A stretch of 64,000 nucleotides of DNA, from assembly GCA_902805475.1 (NCBI GenBank), contig CADCSX010000006.1, positions 62,001 through 126,000 on the forward strand. Direction: 5' to 3'. Shown piece by piece: positions 36,788-50,200 of the stretch. This DNA comes from Entonaema liquescens. Taxonomy: Eukaryota; Ascomycota; Sordariomycetes; Xylariales; Xylariaceae. The first letter of the stretch is position 1; each line of letters begins with the position of its first letter. Position numbers and translations under genes: made by a program. The notes under the pieces are model-generated. The model did no database searches, had not been told where the DNA came from, and was given only the letters and a program-made list of their open reading frames with translations.

Positions 36788-38263
36788 TTAAGTGTTCCGC
36801 CTTTGCTTGCACTTGTCGTGAAGCAGATGTCCATTGCGAGCCTTCGTTATCAGTTAGCTATTAGATCGAGGATAATATACGATTGTAAACTCACAGTGGT
36901 CCTTGTGAACTCAGCACCGCAGTTAGGGCACGTTGCCTTAGCAGCCTGTCCCGACTTCTCACGTTGATGTCTTAACAGGTTGCTGAATGTGGAGAACTGT
37001 CGTCCGTTGCAGCCATGTTCCCAGCATTGTGGTTTGGGTCGGCTCTGGACGACACGAACGTGGCCGGCCTCCTGTCCAGTACCGCTACCGGAAGAGAGAA
37101 CCTGAGGGGCTTGAACAGGGTACATCATTCCAGGTTCGGGCATCGGGGGCGATGGGCGACTATTACAACTATTAGGATTGGTATTTCATATATATGCTCA
37201 TCACCGTACGAACCTGTATTGTGAGGATAGGCTATGGGCAGAAGGAGGCGGTGGGGGGTAGCCCGGAGAATAGTTCAAGCCCAAGTAATCAGCGGGTGGT
37301 CTATTGAACTGATTGTTAGCGCGGTGAAATGTAGGTTGTGCTATGTCGCAACTTACAAGGAGGAAAAGTGAGATGTGAACATTGGCGAACCGTGGTCGGG
37401 AAGAGGCGATGTTGAATAAGATGACATATAGGATCCCGCCATGGTCGTCGCCGGTTCTGCAAGAAGGGATATTTGCGACGGTGCTGTAGAGTACACTGGC
37501 ACAGGCGACGCAGAAGAAAACTCATGCATTGAAAGCGTAGGAGACTGAGAGGCAGAGGAGTATGTGCTCATAGCCCGACGCACTCGAACTGATGACTTCG
37601 AATCCCGTCTAGCTTGGTCTCGCTGCCTCTTCAGTTCACGCTGCTCTGGCGTTAATGTGAACCGTGGTGGGCTGGAGGTCAAAGATCGGGACCCGCTCGG
37701 GGAGTCATGCTGGCATCTGAACCGTGGCCAACGGAACTTAGGTCGTGTCCTAATAGATCAGGGCCCGACTCAAGGCCTGGCCAGGTGTAAGAGGAGCGGG
37801 GATTCCCATCTCCAATCGGGGATCGAAAGCTACTGCTACGGTACTGTTCATTGTGAGCTCCAGTCCTATACCGACGGGTTCTTACAAGGGAAGCTCACCT
37901 CATTGCGGATGTTGCTGGGGGTGGTAAAGAAGATGTAGAAGGGAAGAATCCCGGACTGGATCGACCCTTAATAAAGGTGTGCCTTGAGATTGAGATTGCC
38001 TCTCGTTCCACTCGGCATCCAAAGCGCCCTGAGGGGTAGAGCTGGATAAGATGTGTGGTCTGGTATAAATGGCGCAGAGCGATGAGGGTACTGGTATAAG
38101 GCGGTTGGGTTCCTCGTGAAGATGCTGGTCGGCTACGATGCGAATCGATAAGATCCAAGTTACGAAACCCTTCTGTCGTCGAGACTGTGCTGCTAGCTCT
38201 TGACCTAGGTAGGTGTGAGTAAGAATTTTGGGAATTTCGTTCTGATCGAGAGTAATGATCCAT
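36788..38263 (-). CDS. C2H2-type zinc-finger protein (putative transcription factor), with frame breaks
   Basis: Five exons are inferred: 38263-37899, 37835-37357, 37300-37214, 37168-36895 and 36841-36788; the introns are 63, 56, 45 and 53 nt, giving about 420 residues. The start is MDHYSRSERNSQNSYSHL. The long disordered part contains a basic segment, TPEQRELKRQRDQARRDSK. Two zinc fingers sit at the C terminus: CWEHGCNGRQFSTFSNLLRH, then CPNCGAEFTRTT joined across the last intron to ARNGHLLHDKC. In exon 2 the frame containing SSVGHGSDASMTPRAGPDL ends in a stop, while TSSPPRFTLTPEQ continues in another frame; one extra T in the run at 37681-37683 (AAA on the plus strand) would repair it and also makes the exon phases agree. 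Exon 1 may hide three more breaks (see findings). It is probably a nuclear DNA-binding protein; its targets are unknown. Confidence 0.8.
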
Positions 38264-41200
38264 TATGGTAAAGGAAAACGTCTTGTCGAGAACCGAAGAT
38301 AGTAGAAAAAGCACACGTACAATATCACTGCGTTTGTAGCCGGGGTGAGTTGGTGTATATAGTTGAGTTGTCGTCGGCTGAAGTTGAGATGGGAAAGCGA
38401 TCCTTATGACTTATAAGAACGATAAAGGCCAAGCTGTTTCGTAAAGACGAATATGAGAATAGCTCGTGTAGGAAGACTTTAAACGGCTAGGTTTGGGTAA
38501 GCGTTTTGTATCTGAGAATCTCAGCCTCAGTAGTCGCGATGGCAGGACAGCAGGAACATCGAGTGCTTATAAATTTATCGAAGGCAGTACCCTGGTGGAG
38601 CACTTCTGGCTTCGACTTTACGTATTGTATGGTGCTGTGTGGGAGAGGAGATGGGGACCCTGTCCAGAGAGATGTGTACAGGAGAGTACATTTCGCAGTC
38701 CACGCCGTGGAGCTAGTACCTAGCTACATGGGTGGTCTAGTCAAAAAGGCGGGTACGACGTAAATACTATGTAGGGCAGGGTGAAGAAGAAGTGGGTGTG
38801 GGGTGCGACGAGGAGGACCCTGCTACATACATAGCAGAAGTACCTCGCCTGTCCTGTGGATCATTTCTTCACCACCTGGTCTGTCCTGGATCGACCGGGG
38901 CTGATACTTACATATGTAGGCACACACATGGTACATAAACGGGAGACGGGGAGAAGACCGGGGTGGTGAGAGAAGAGCGGGGGTCAGAAGAGAGGATAGA
39001 ATCGAGGAGACAGATGATAGCAGGCTGGGCAGACTAAGTGAATACGTGTAAGGGTATGGTACTGGCATACCCTAGCGATCTGCTGCTGCTTGATATCAAT
39101 GTTCGCTTCGACGAGACACCTACATAGCAATTGATCCCAGGCACACACATATTGTTACCTCGTCAGGGCTGTGACGGTTGCTCTGATGACAGGGGAGATG
39201 TTTAGGTGCTTGGTTCCTGGCAGCTATAACGTAAGTAACATACATACGTACATACATACATACATAGAGGGGGTAGGGTCAGCGATGCGAAAGTTGCGTC
39301 AAGGACGTATACCATAGTAGAGCTACAGAGTTCCGAGATGGAGATAGATCCACGACCAGAGGGTGTAGCTAAGCCGAGCGCGGCAAGGCCTAGCACGGGG
39401 TAGGGTGGCTTTGGCGTTTCTTCGCGGAGAACATAAGCAAGCAGGCAGTGTTCTTGGTTGACCTGCCTCATCCATGCCTATCAAACCCCCGTCTAACCCA
39501 TCTCGCTCAGGATACCGTGTGGTCCGTACTGTACCGCGCGTGTTTCTACGGCACGGCAAGCCTGCAAGCGTACGACTGCAAGGGTCTTCTTGCGCAAGAA
39601 ACGATGTGGTTAGGAAAGCTACGAGCGTGTTATGAGCGATTGATCAGTCGGCCATTAGGAAATTACCATTGTCCGACTGCCATGGGTTAGAGTGTGATCG
39701 TGGGAAAAGGCCTAACAAAAAAAGATCATGTTCAAGCGACCAGGGAATATGACGACGCCTAGCCCGAGGTAGGCGAGACTCCTCGATTTCCAGTTCCGCC
39801 GTCTAAGACCGCACGGCTCCGGGACCGACGTCAATGGAGATTTCTGTTCTATTCACAGCGGAGAAGGATGCTCGTCTCATAGTTTTACTCGACCTCGGCC
39901 GTGACATGCGGCCGACGCGCATGGCAGGCAAGGGCCAGACATGGGCAAAGCATGGCAATGGAGTCTTTTAGCTGCCAGGGCGCGAATCTCAGTGGATCAT
40001 AGATCCGCAATATATCAACTGTTTAGTGTATTAGTGTATTAGTTTGTCGTGTTATACATTGTTAGTATGTAGGAATCGCGAATGAAACAGCATGCATGAG
40101 AAGCCTGACTGTGTTACAGATTTGGAGATGAAAGAAGGATAGAAGAAATGTTCGATAGAGGTAGGTGAGAGAGAGCAATGGGGATTAGTCGCCAAATGGT
40201 AAAGTTGCGAAGAGCCAATTTCCTTCTCTAATCGCACGAGGTGTACTTAGGATTCGAATCCTTGCAAGCGCGGTCTTAAGTATTTGTGTATCGACCTTTC
40301 CTTATTAGTGGAGTGACGCAGCGGCAAATGCACACGAACCCTCCTTGGGCAATTTGGTACTTCTGAACCTCCGCCATGTTGCTATCAAAATAGCTGTACT
40401 ACTTTCTTAGCTCGTGCGTTAGGTAAGCAGGGGTAAAACAACAAGCGCTCGCGTCTAATTAGTCGCTTACCTTAGCTTCTACTAGGCACACACCATGGAC
40501 CTTAAGGTGTGATGATAATGAAATAAGTACCTAACCTAACCTCACTTAATTGCAGGGGCACCTTTCAACCATACATACGCTGAAGTACCTGTAGCAGCAA
40601 TGATTAGTATGTGGCGCACCAAGTATTCTTCGTACCGAAACAATGTCTATTACTATTATTATTCTTGCATTAGACTCGAGGCCAAGTAACCGACCCATAT
40701 TCATATTTTTATTTTCGTAAATTCCAGATCCAGGCAACCATGAAAAGAAAATAGAATGCTAGTCAATATTCAAGGGTTTGTATGTTGTATGTTATATGTA
40801 TAGACTAACTATGAGGTCAATAATTTACCTGTAACGGGAATTTACATCGGACGATTTGTAGTCGTTGCCACGGTCCCGTCGATAGGTTTAGGTAGATTAG
40901 GTCCTGTGGATGGTTTCGATTGTGGTACAGTAGCATCTCGTCATTTGCGACTAGCGTCGAGTAAGAAGTTTAGTTATCAGAGATCAAATCATGTCGACAT
41001 ATTTTTACCCTTTTTAGATTGCTCGAACCAATATCTAACAATGTAAGGATCCAACTGTCTACCCCGAACGACATACATGCGTATAGCTTACAGAGTTAGG
41101 TTAGGTCAAGGTACTTAGCAGTGTGAACAACGTGCTCATGCTCCTGCTCATGCTCGTGCTCTCAAGCATTATCTAACTACCGTATTAGGCCCTAAAGCCA

Positions 41201-44200
41201 CGGCGAGCAGGGCGAGGAAGTACGAGGTTTAAGCAGCGTGCCCCGTATATTTTGCGAGACTATCTGTCCGTGCCTCTCAAATCTCCCATGAGAACTTACA
41301 AAAAAAGAAATCAATTAAACAAAACTATCGCGCTAACAAGGTATTCATGGAAAGGCTAATACGGTTAAAACAGCTGACAGTCTAAAAGTATGCCTCGTTA
41401 CCTTGTTCAATCGTCCAATGTTACCTTAGACCTCCTGCATTTGCTGCATCTACTGCATCTGCTGCATTTGCCCTGCTCTTCAACGAGGTCACCAATTTCG
41501 CCTACCCCATCCCATCCGAAACACGCTTCTTCAAGCCCTAGCAGTGGCTAATGCCTTATCCGAAGCCCACTTTGAAAGCCGCTGTCGAAATCAAAAAAGA
41601 CTCGTCTTCTATTTTCGGACTCAGATGTGGGTAACTCACAACCCTCGTCGCTCAACATAACGACGCCACCCTTCAAGGAACTTCACTCGGCCGGCCGACG
41701 GACTTTGAGCAGTCCAGGAAGCCACGTCGCCTCCGGGATCTTCTGATTTGCCGACGTAGAAAGATCGCCGACTAACCCCGTTGCAGGTTACTATATTCGA
41801 AACCAACTTAACCTACCTGGATAACTTACCTGGATCGTTAATGAAGTCGAATTGTGAATTGGGTGTTATAAGTTAGTATCTAGTTATTAGTCATCTAACT
41901 ATAGAATAATGCCAACCGTAGACGAAAGGAGGCTATCATGCATGATCGTTATAATCACAGCGCCCACAAGCATGAATTTCAATTGCAGCCACTGGGCTAT
42001 CATTAGATATCAGCGTTCTGTACGCCTCGGGTTTTGTGAATCCTTTCACGACAGCCAGCTCAAAGCGATTGTACCGCATTTACATGTAGGAGAGGCCTAT
42101 AAGGCCACTACCACCTCCCCACCACCCCGGTGATCACCGCCGAAGCGCTAATGCTTGTGTGGCAGAAAACAAGGAAGAGTGGAAAACTTTTAGTATGCTA
42201 CTAAAGTTGTACCCTTAAGGAATACCATATTTAGCTTGGCTGGTATGAGCTTCGGATGAAATAAATGTCGCTCTCATTGGCGCCTTATTTAGTATCTAAA
42301 TAGGTGTTTTTGGTGTATTTTACCCCCCAAGGATCAGCTAAGGCTGAAGTCATCATTAGCATCAACACCTTGTAAGGGACATAGAGTGTGGCTATTCCGA
42401 TCATGAATAGTATTGGGTTTGCGGTTAAAATTATTCGATACTACGCCTCCTGTGATTGACAAACCGGCTTCAGGTACATCAGAAAACCTCCGGTTGTCTC
42501 ACTGTGTCCTAGTTGGTAAGACACTAACAACTCGTGTGAGTGCTTCCACTTCGCTCCCAAGTTGTTGGCGTTCAACAAGCATGTAGCTTGCCTTTGAGAT
42601 CCCAAACCGGAAACTGGACCGAAAAACGAGATCATCCGAATATGCCGTTCCTTAGAATTAACAGCTGTTGGTCGATGAAAGCAATAGGAAGTCCGGGTCA
42701 ATAAGGCAGCGTCTAGCCAGTCCAATCCGGGTCGTAGCATATGGCTAGTGGTCAAGTAGGCTATGACACAATGCAAAGACGAACATGAAGCGCGCCTACA
42801 GGTGCTCTAACATTGGTCATAATCTTTCCCCCGCTATCCTCATCCTGAGCGACCCCGTTGCCTTCGTAGGATGGGTCACTCCCTACGGAGGCTTTGAGAC
42901 ACACCTTTGGATACAATCATTAACGCGCTTTGACGATTATGATATAAGTCCAAACGATCCGCTATCCCAACCATATAAATTCGTCGCCAGTTACCGGAAT
43001 ACGTGATTTTTCGGTTAGTATGTCCTGGTTGTTAAAGATATTTTAGTTGATGTTGGGAGCGAAGACGTTGGTATCCTATGGCCGTTGGGGCTAAACATTT
43101 CCGAATGGTTGGAAAGGGATGCACTTCTAGTGTTCCAAAATTCCAGAAGGGCGGCATGGAAAACTATGACCAGCACTCCGGTGACATAGTTGATTGGAGA
43201 AGAACCGCTTGAGTGTGACCCAGAGTCAACCATTTGGACCATTTGGCCTCCAAATCCTTCCCGATTGGATTCGGGAAATTTTATTTCTTATAGCTAGAGC
43301 CAATCCGATGCTTCCAAAGCCACGAGGTATCCATGAGAACTTACGTAATCACATTGCCAATTAGAAATGATCTGGAAGAATGCTGTACGCTTCAAGCCCC
43401 ACAATTCATGTGTACCTATCTACCTATGCATTATTACCTAATGCCCACCAATGCCTACATATGTACAAAAGTACCTACATAACAACACGGGCAGCATGGG
43501 TATTGGATCTACCTCTGAAACAAACCTTATTGATCATCCAATCACAAATCGACCAAGGATAGATCATGATAATTCTTCTCTCATGTTCTCACCTAAGGTT
43601 ACTTAAGGTAACTTCTAGTTACAGTACCTACCTACCTACAGAGGTAGTCACATTAATTTCTCTTTTTTTTTTTCTCTCTCTCTCAGTCTCTCAGCTCTAT
43701 TTTCTTTTTACATGCTTTTCGCCTCACACACAAGCCACCCCTTTAATGTTGCAAAAGAAGCCTTCTTCCTACTGCGACATCAGACACTACAAAGCAACGT
43801 CGAGATTACCTAAGTATTAGGTGTAAGTAGCACTCAATCCTCCCCTATGCGTATGATCTATGTATGATCTCTATATGTATAATTGAGGGTGCATACATAC
43901 GTGGATCCTACTGGTAGGTGATCTAAACATCCCCTCCAGCTCAATCTAACCTGCATATGGACGAATGCAGCTGCTTGTTTCAGCTAGGCAGCTGATAGGG
44001 CTGGAATCGCTGAAAGCCGAGTATTGTGAGACCTTATTGGCGAGATTCACAGGTGGCAACTTGAGCGACGCAATTAGCTACCAGTTAGGCACGCCGACGA
44101 TTTCCTCCTCTTGTATATTAACTTAGGTACCTGACATATACAACTCGTAATCGTCGGTCATGCCTTGATGTTACTCAAAGCATGTGCCAAACGCAGAGAA

Positions 44201-47200
44201 CGTCCGGTAGCCTTATTCGGTCAAATCAGATTCAATAGATGAGCACGAGCCATTCGGCAAGGCGGGATCAAATTATCCAGTGCCTCCGTACCTTCGTGGA
44301 TCGATCTATCGCATCTACAGTTAATCTCGTATGTTATTTAGCATCGGATCCCTGCGAGCAATCAAGGGATCCTTGTAGGAAAACATGCCCTTATCTGGAG
44401 TAAGGTGCGAACAATAATTCATCGCGACAATAAACAAGTACAAGCGACGGGAATTTCATAAGACAACCAGCCTCGAATTTGCATTGGGCCTTTCGCGAAG
44501 CCGCAGGCTTAGGCGAATTAAACTCATCGTACTACACTTCGGTGTGCTCGATGGTTGGACGAATGTTTTCTGCGTACATAAACCATAAACACGCTCGGGC
44601 AACACGTTTGATGGATAAACACCTCGTATATAAGCACTCCCGAGTTTTAATATGCCAGAGAGTATAGTTATCCCTGAGTGGTCAATTAGACGCCGTATTA
44701 AACACGTGAGTATTCTTCCGTTGACACCCTAATGTCACATCAACCCCCCTGGAGGCCCCGATTCAAAAAATCATATGCACACCGACTTTCTACTTAGCTA
44801 TCAGAGACATTGTCTTCTTGAACTGTCGGAGTTCCCAAACACCTCTCAAATCGACTTCGATACTCGCCGATCTCACCACACAGAGTAACAACCACGGCCG
44901 CCATAATTGTGTTGCTGGGCTTTACCTCTCATCAGAAACCGGCGGACAACCCTTCTACCCTCACCTCGTACAAAGTTACAAAGTTTCACCGTGAGAAGCA
45001 CCGTCCTGCAGAATACTCTGCCGTTACCTCAGGAGCTACGGGACCAATAGCACTCGAGTTTAGACGACTCGAGTCTCAAGAAGCTTTACTTTGCAGAGAA
45101 ACCCCGTCTTTAGCAGTCATCAACTACGACGTCGGCCGCATCTTCATTCAGGTTGTGTCCACCCAGGTCCTGATGCGTCGTACATGAAATGTATCTATTC
45201 CCTGGAGGTAGGCCAATTAATCTCATTATCATACGCATGTCTATTCGGAACCTCGGGACCTCGGAACCCCATGCGGCTTGTAAGCAGAATCGAATCTAAG
45301 ATGGTTGAGCAGATCAACATTCCTGCACCGTGCGACCAGCAAGAGTCCAAACCATGATGAGAGAAGCCAAGGCTCGCAATCTAGGTTCTTACATGAGGGT
45401 CTCGTTGACTCTGGTCGTTCTGGTCCTTTCACTTCGCACCTAAACGGCTCTCAGCGCCCCACCCGTTGTTGATGTATTTGTTCCGTTTCGGAAACTTATC
45501 TACAAATCCGCTGAGGCGCATTGCGTCTAGTATTGAGATAAATCGTTTCCGGTTGCACACTGTATTACGCAGTTGTGTACACCGATCACTCGTTCGCCTC
45601 AGGTGACTGCTTGCGATAAACTGCAATATGTCTCAAGCTTCCGGAATCAGCAACAACCAGTAGCTGTCTCAACTCAGCCCTGCAACTTACTACTTGGTAT
45701 GGAGTATAATCAACAGTCCTCCAAGCTAAGGATTAAGACGGGCTAGATGTGTTCTACTAAACATAGTTCAGGCCCCATAATTTTCTCAAAATCCATGCCA
45801 TATCGTTGTTATGAGAGCGCCAAGCAGTTAGTCGCGCAAGTTCCTTACGAGAACCGCCAAACCGATAAAAGAGACGGGTAGAACCCACATCAATTAACCC
45901 CGTCCTCATTCGGAACTACATACATAGTATTACATATATCCGTGTCGACAATGAGATAGGGAAAATAATGGTCCCTAGGACTTAGAAGAGAAGCCAGCAA
46001 GCTATTTTCCGCCGTCATTTCCACTGATATGTTGTTGACCCTAGCAACACACAACCCCAGCAGCTTACCCTCTATCGCTTCCGCATCGGGATTTGACCAC
46101 CAAGTACACATGTTGAGATTTGAATACTTGCCTGCCGACAGTACCTACACACAGCCGGAGATTGCCCCACAAACGCTTCAGTTCGCAGTCCTCGCCGTCC
46201 ACCTACTGTCGAGGCCAAGCCAAGTAACTCAACTCAACCATGATGGCCCACACCGAACTCCGCTATTCGCGTCGCGAAAGGCCAAGCTCAATTAGCTTGG
46301 ACGCTTTGAACTGTCGGTACATACCGCTACCCCAGGCCGCGTGGGTCAACTTTGTTGGTCATGTTAAGCGGGAGGTGTCAATTTATGATATACCCCTGAT
46401 CGGGACCCTAGTCGGTGCCTTGTGGACCTACTAACACTAAGATAAGCCCCCATAGTCAAAGAATATGGCCTGTTCACTACATTAGCTGAAAGGGACCATG
46501 GTACTTGGGAAAGTACCGGTCTTGTCGCCGCAAATCATATCACCAAAGAACTAATGAGTCTCCCCATATCATGTACAATTTCAACTTCGCAAAGCCCTAA
46601 CTTGTTATCAACTATGTACTATATCACAACCCAGTTCATAACACAGGCAGGACTTAAGACGACGGGGACCTGGGTAATAGCAACCCCACAGAGGGCCAGA
46701 TCAACAGAGCATGACAAATATCGTCATATTGTCCAACCTACCCTGCTAGCCAGCCCTACTCAGTCCTTTAGCACGGACTTTAATCAGCTTATCGAAATTA
46801 GCTGTAAGATGGCAAGACATGCAAAAACTCAAATACAATGGTTTGGGAAGAATTCTACTCGACCATGTTCCCTAGCCAAAGACTAACGAAGACAGAATAT
46901 GGTATCACGGAGCTCCAGAGTTGGGGGCCTCTTCTACAACCGTAAGCGCTCCTATCATCTACTTGGCAGAGCGCAACCTAGTAAGACAATGTGCTTGATC
47001 AAGAAGTATTCATTGAACAATACTGCCTTGCCACAGTTTTATTCATCGCGGCCACCTTCGGCTGAGCCCCATTCCTGCTTGAGCGGTAAAATAGAGCAAC
47101 GCTTATGTAGTTTTTGTAAGCACTACTGCTAGTAACCCCTATTATACAGCAAATGCTATGACGACTAGTAAATGAGCCATGGCCTATGTTTACGTAGATT

Positions 47201-50200
47201 TCATTTTAGTATGGTCTTGAATAGGGCTGGTTCTGTAAAATTTCGCCTGCATGGAATGGTTCGAGCGGGATGATACGCATGAATCGGTGTTGGCGGTGGC
47301 TAATTCTGGCTGGTAAAGATATCATCATACCTCCAACGTTGGCTTTTTCAGACGCGGCAGAAATTTCTGCGCCCTTCCTATCGAGGCGAGCACGTCTTAG
47401 TATTAAGTGACGCTAACCGGCCTTAACTCTACTAACCACCCTCCGTCCTAGCCAACCATTTGGCTTCCTAAGCCGTATGACCATCCTATCTCCCACGTCC
47501 CTCTCACCTCTATACAGCTTAGTATGCGTTATGCCGGCAGACCAATAAAGAGCTCCTATGATCTAGACATGGATGGCATCAAATTTATCAGTCCCAGCAT
47601 TACGAAGCCAGTGGTTACACCGCGGGACCTTTGACGGCTCGTGAATGATTTTGATATGTAAGTAGATACCTAGACTATCCACTTAGCAAACTCAAATTAC
47701 GATCTGTACTCGCACCTTAGACATATTCTGACCAGACTATACGGAACCCTTTAGCAGCTACTCACCACCGACGACACAAACTTCAAGGGGGATCCCGTTT
47801 ATCCTCTAGGAAATTTCAATGAAGAAACAGTATTATACAATATCCACAAATACCACGAAATGCCAATTGAAGTGGGTACTTTAACGCTCTAATATATGTA
47901 GTCTGTAGTTGTTGTCAACATCAAAACATATGGAGGGAAACGAGCCCTATAGTAGGAGAGTTGCTAGTGATAGAGCACCTGTGAACCCCCTTTAGCACAT
48001 ACCTACAGTGTTCCATCTCTTGAATAGCATATATCGAAGGACTGGGTGGTAGCTTGCCACCCCCTATGCTCACAATCAGATGACACTAAAGCTGTGGTGT
48101 GGATGCAATCAATGATCTAGGAGGCCGTCTAGCCTCCGATCGACTGTCTAATATACGACCACTATACAGTTGTCGGTAGACAAAATATAGATCATCCACC
48201 AGTCAGGCCAACGCCCTCCTAGGCCATATGCCGGTTCCCCTCCTGGACTTATGGCTGGTGGCAACACCACACGTTTGGATGCCGTGCCGCTCTGATTTCT
48301 ACACCATTAAGCTCACACGTATTGATGCGTAGGGGTTCATTGGATTCCTCCCATTGGCTTATTTGGAAACCTTTGACGCTACCAAAAGTCCCGGGATTTG
48401 CTTCTATAAATCTGATCATACTGAGTAATGGAGCGAACTATAGCCCGTTTAAGAATAGCATACGACGCTACTGTCGTCATTCTCAGCTTGATCTCCGATC
48501 ATGAATGAGATGTATACAAATTCTAACCCCATAACGGTCACTAATGGGCCCTGTAGTCACTCGAACACAACCCCCGACCGCTCCCTACTATGTCAGCTGT
48601 ATGTACAGTAACTCGAGGCGTGTCAGTAAACAAGGGGTTGTCAGATCATGAACAGAGGCCACACCTACGAAGACGCATAATAATCCCTTAAGCAGATATA
48701 AAACATTACACACACTCTCAGGAGGCCCAATGGGAGCCGTGTTCGACGGATAATTGCTTCTATCAGACTTGATCCCACCAAAAATACGTCGTATTCTCTA
48801 AACTGTCAGGTACATGACGCCTCGTGGCTGGACGTCAACTCATATCAGAACTTAAAATGGCCAACCCTGCAACCCTCCCACCCAGATCTCGAACTTGAAA
48901 CATGAAACGTGGATGACAAGTTGAGATTTTCACCGGGGTTGTTTCAATCTGACAGAGCGGCGGCGCATGAACATACTCGTCTTGTATACAGTCGCGTACC
49001 CAGCCGGCCGGACATCGCGGAGGCGGCGTGCGCGTACATACCTACCTGTTCAAGAAAATGAAATAGAGCGTCCGTTTTTAGTTGCAGCAAGTATAGATAG
49101 CAACCTTGTCGACAAACACGCTTCCGCAAGTTCCCCAGCGACCAAACTGACACGCGGATATGCTTGCTGCGTGACAACGATACCTAGTTCGGCACACAGG
49201 GTTCAAGGATTCCTGGATGCCGCGGGCAGACAAGCGAGGACGATACATTCCATCAAGATAGTAAACATGTTTCGAAACTCCATTCCCTCATCGGAAAATT
49301 GACGATGGAGATTGTATTGTACAGGTATGTAGTCGTCAAGGCCCCTCCCGTGGACCTTGTCGAGTCCCCAAAAAGATTCAAGGCCGGGGTAGCACTGCCT
49401 CAACGTTGCCACCCGCATACAGCTCTGTTCTATATTTGGCCTCATTTTTCCACACAGGGCAAGAATCGGCGCGGGCAACAGTCGAAACAACATCATCGCG
49501 AGGATACAATGTTGTACTTTGGCGAGCCTTGTCATGTTTTCTCTCTACATGCCTTACATTAGCAGCGTACGCTATGAATTACCCTCTTAGTTCGTATCGC
49601 ATCGTGAGATTCGTTATGTTAGGTAATTCTGTAACCGAGGAGAACACCCCGGTTAGCTTCAACCAATCGCTTGTGCTTGTTCCGCGCTTGTTTCGTGTGC
49701 TTCAAGCTGACGATGGGTACTACTATTTCCATCACTTCGCTTTACTCATATTGTATCTCACCACATATATCGCGTATGGAGAACCCAGACTAATATGGTA
49801 AAGCGAGAGCGAAAAAGAGCTCTGGGTGTATCGGGTGTAAGTTTAGAGACTAACCACTCTACCGCAACTGTTGGTAAGTTCTCACACCTTTACGATGCCC
49901 GTGCTCCTACTTCCCCACGGTAATGCCTGTGAATCCATCGAAAAATGTAATGGGAAAGACGGCTCCATTCCGCTCTTTTTGTCATGATGCTTGCGTCATA
50001 GTTCGGACGTGACACTCGCTGCTCGCTGTATTACTGTTCGTTTGTTATCAAGTCCGAGTTGCCCGAGGAGACCCGGAATAGATCAGGTTCGGCTTCGGTT
50101 CGAACTTCGGTTACGTGACCTTGCGCGCCGAGACAACGATACGGCTGGCCCACCCCCAGCCACAGCATTGTAGATCGATCGCTTGTAGCTTGTCGCCCCG

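Noticed and set aside
40165..40265. Possible tRNA: T-loop-like GGATTCGAATCC and an A-box-like upstream sequence
   Set aside because: The T-arm stem does not pair around the TTCGAAT loop and no acceptor stem could be formed; it is only a 14-bp palindrome.
46446..46886. 146-codon open frame (+) that looks protein-like in places
   Set aside because: Several frames of this length are expected by chance and no family was recognised.
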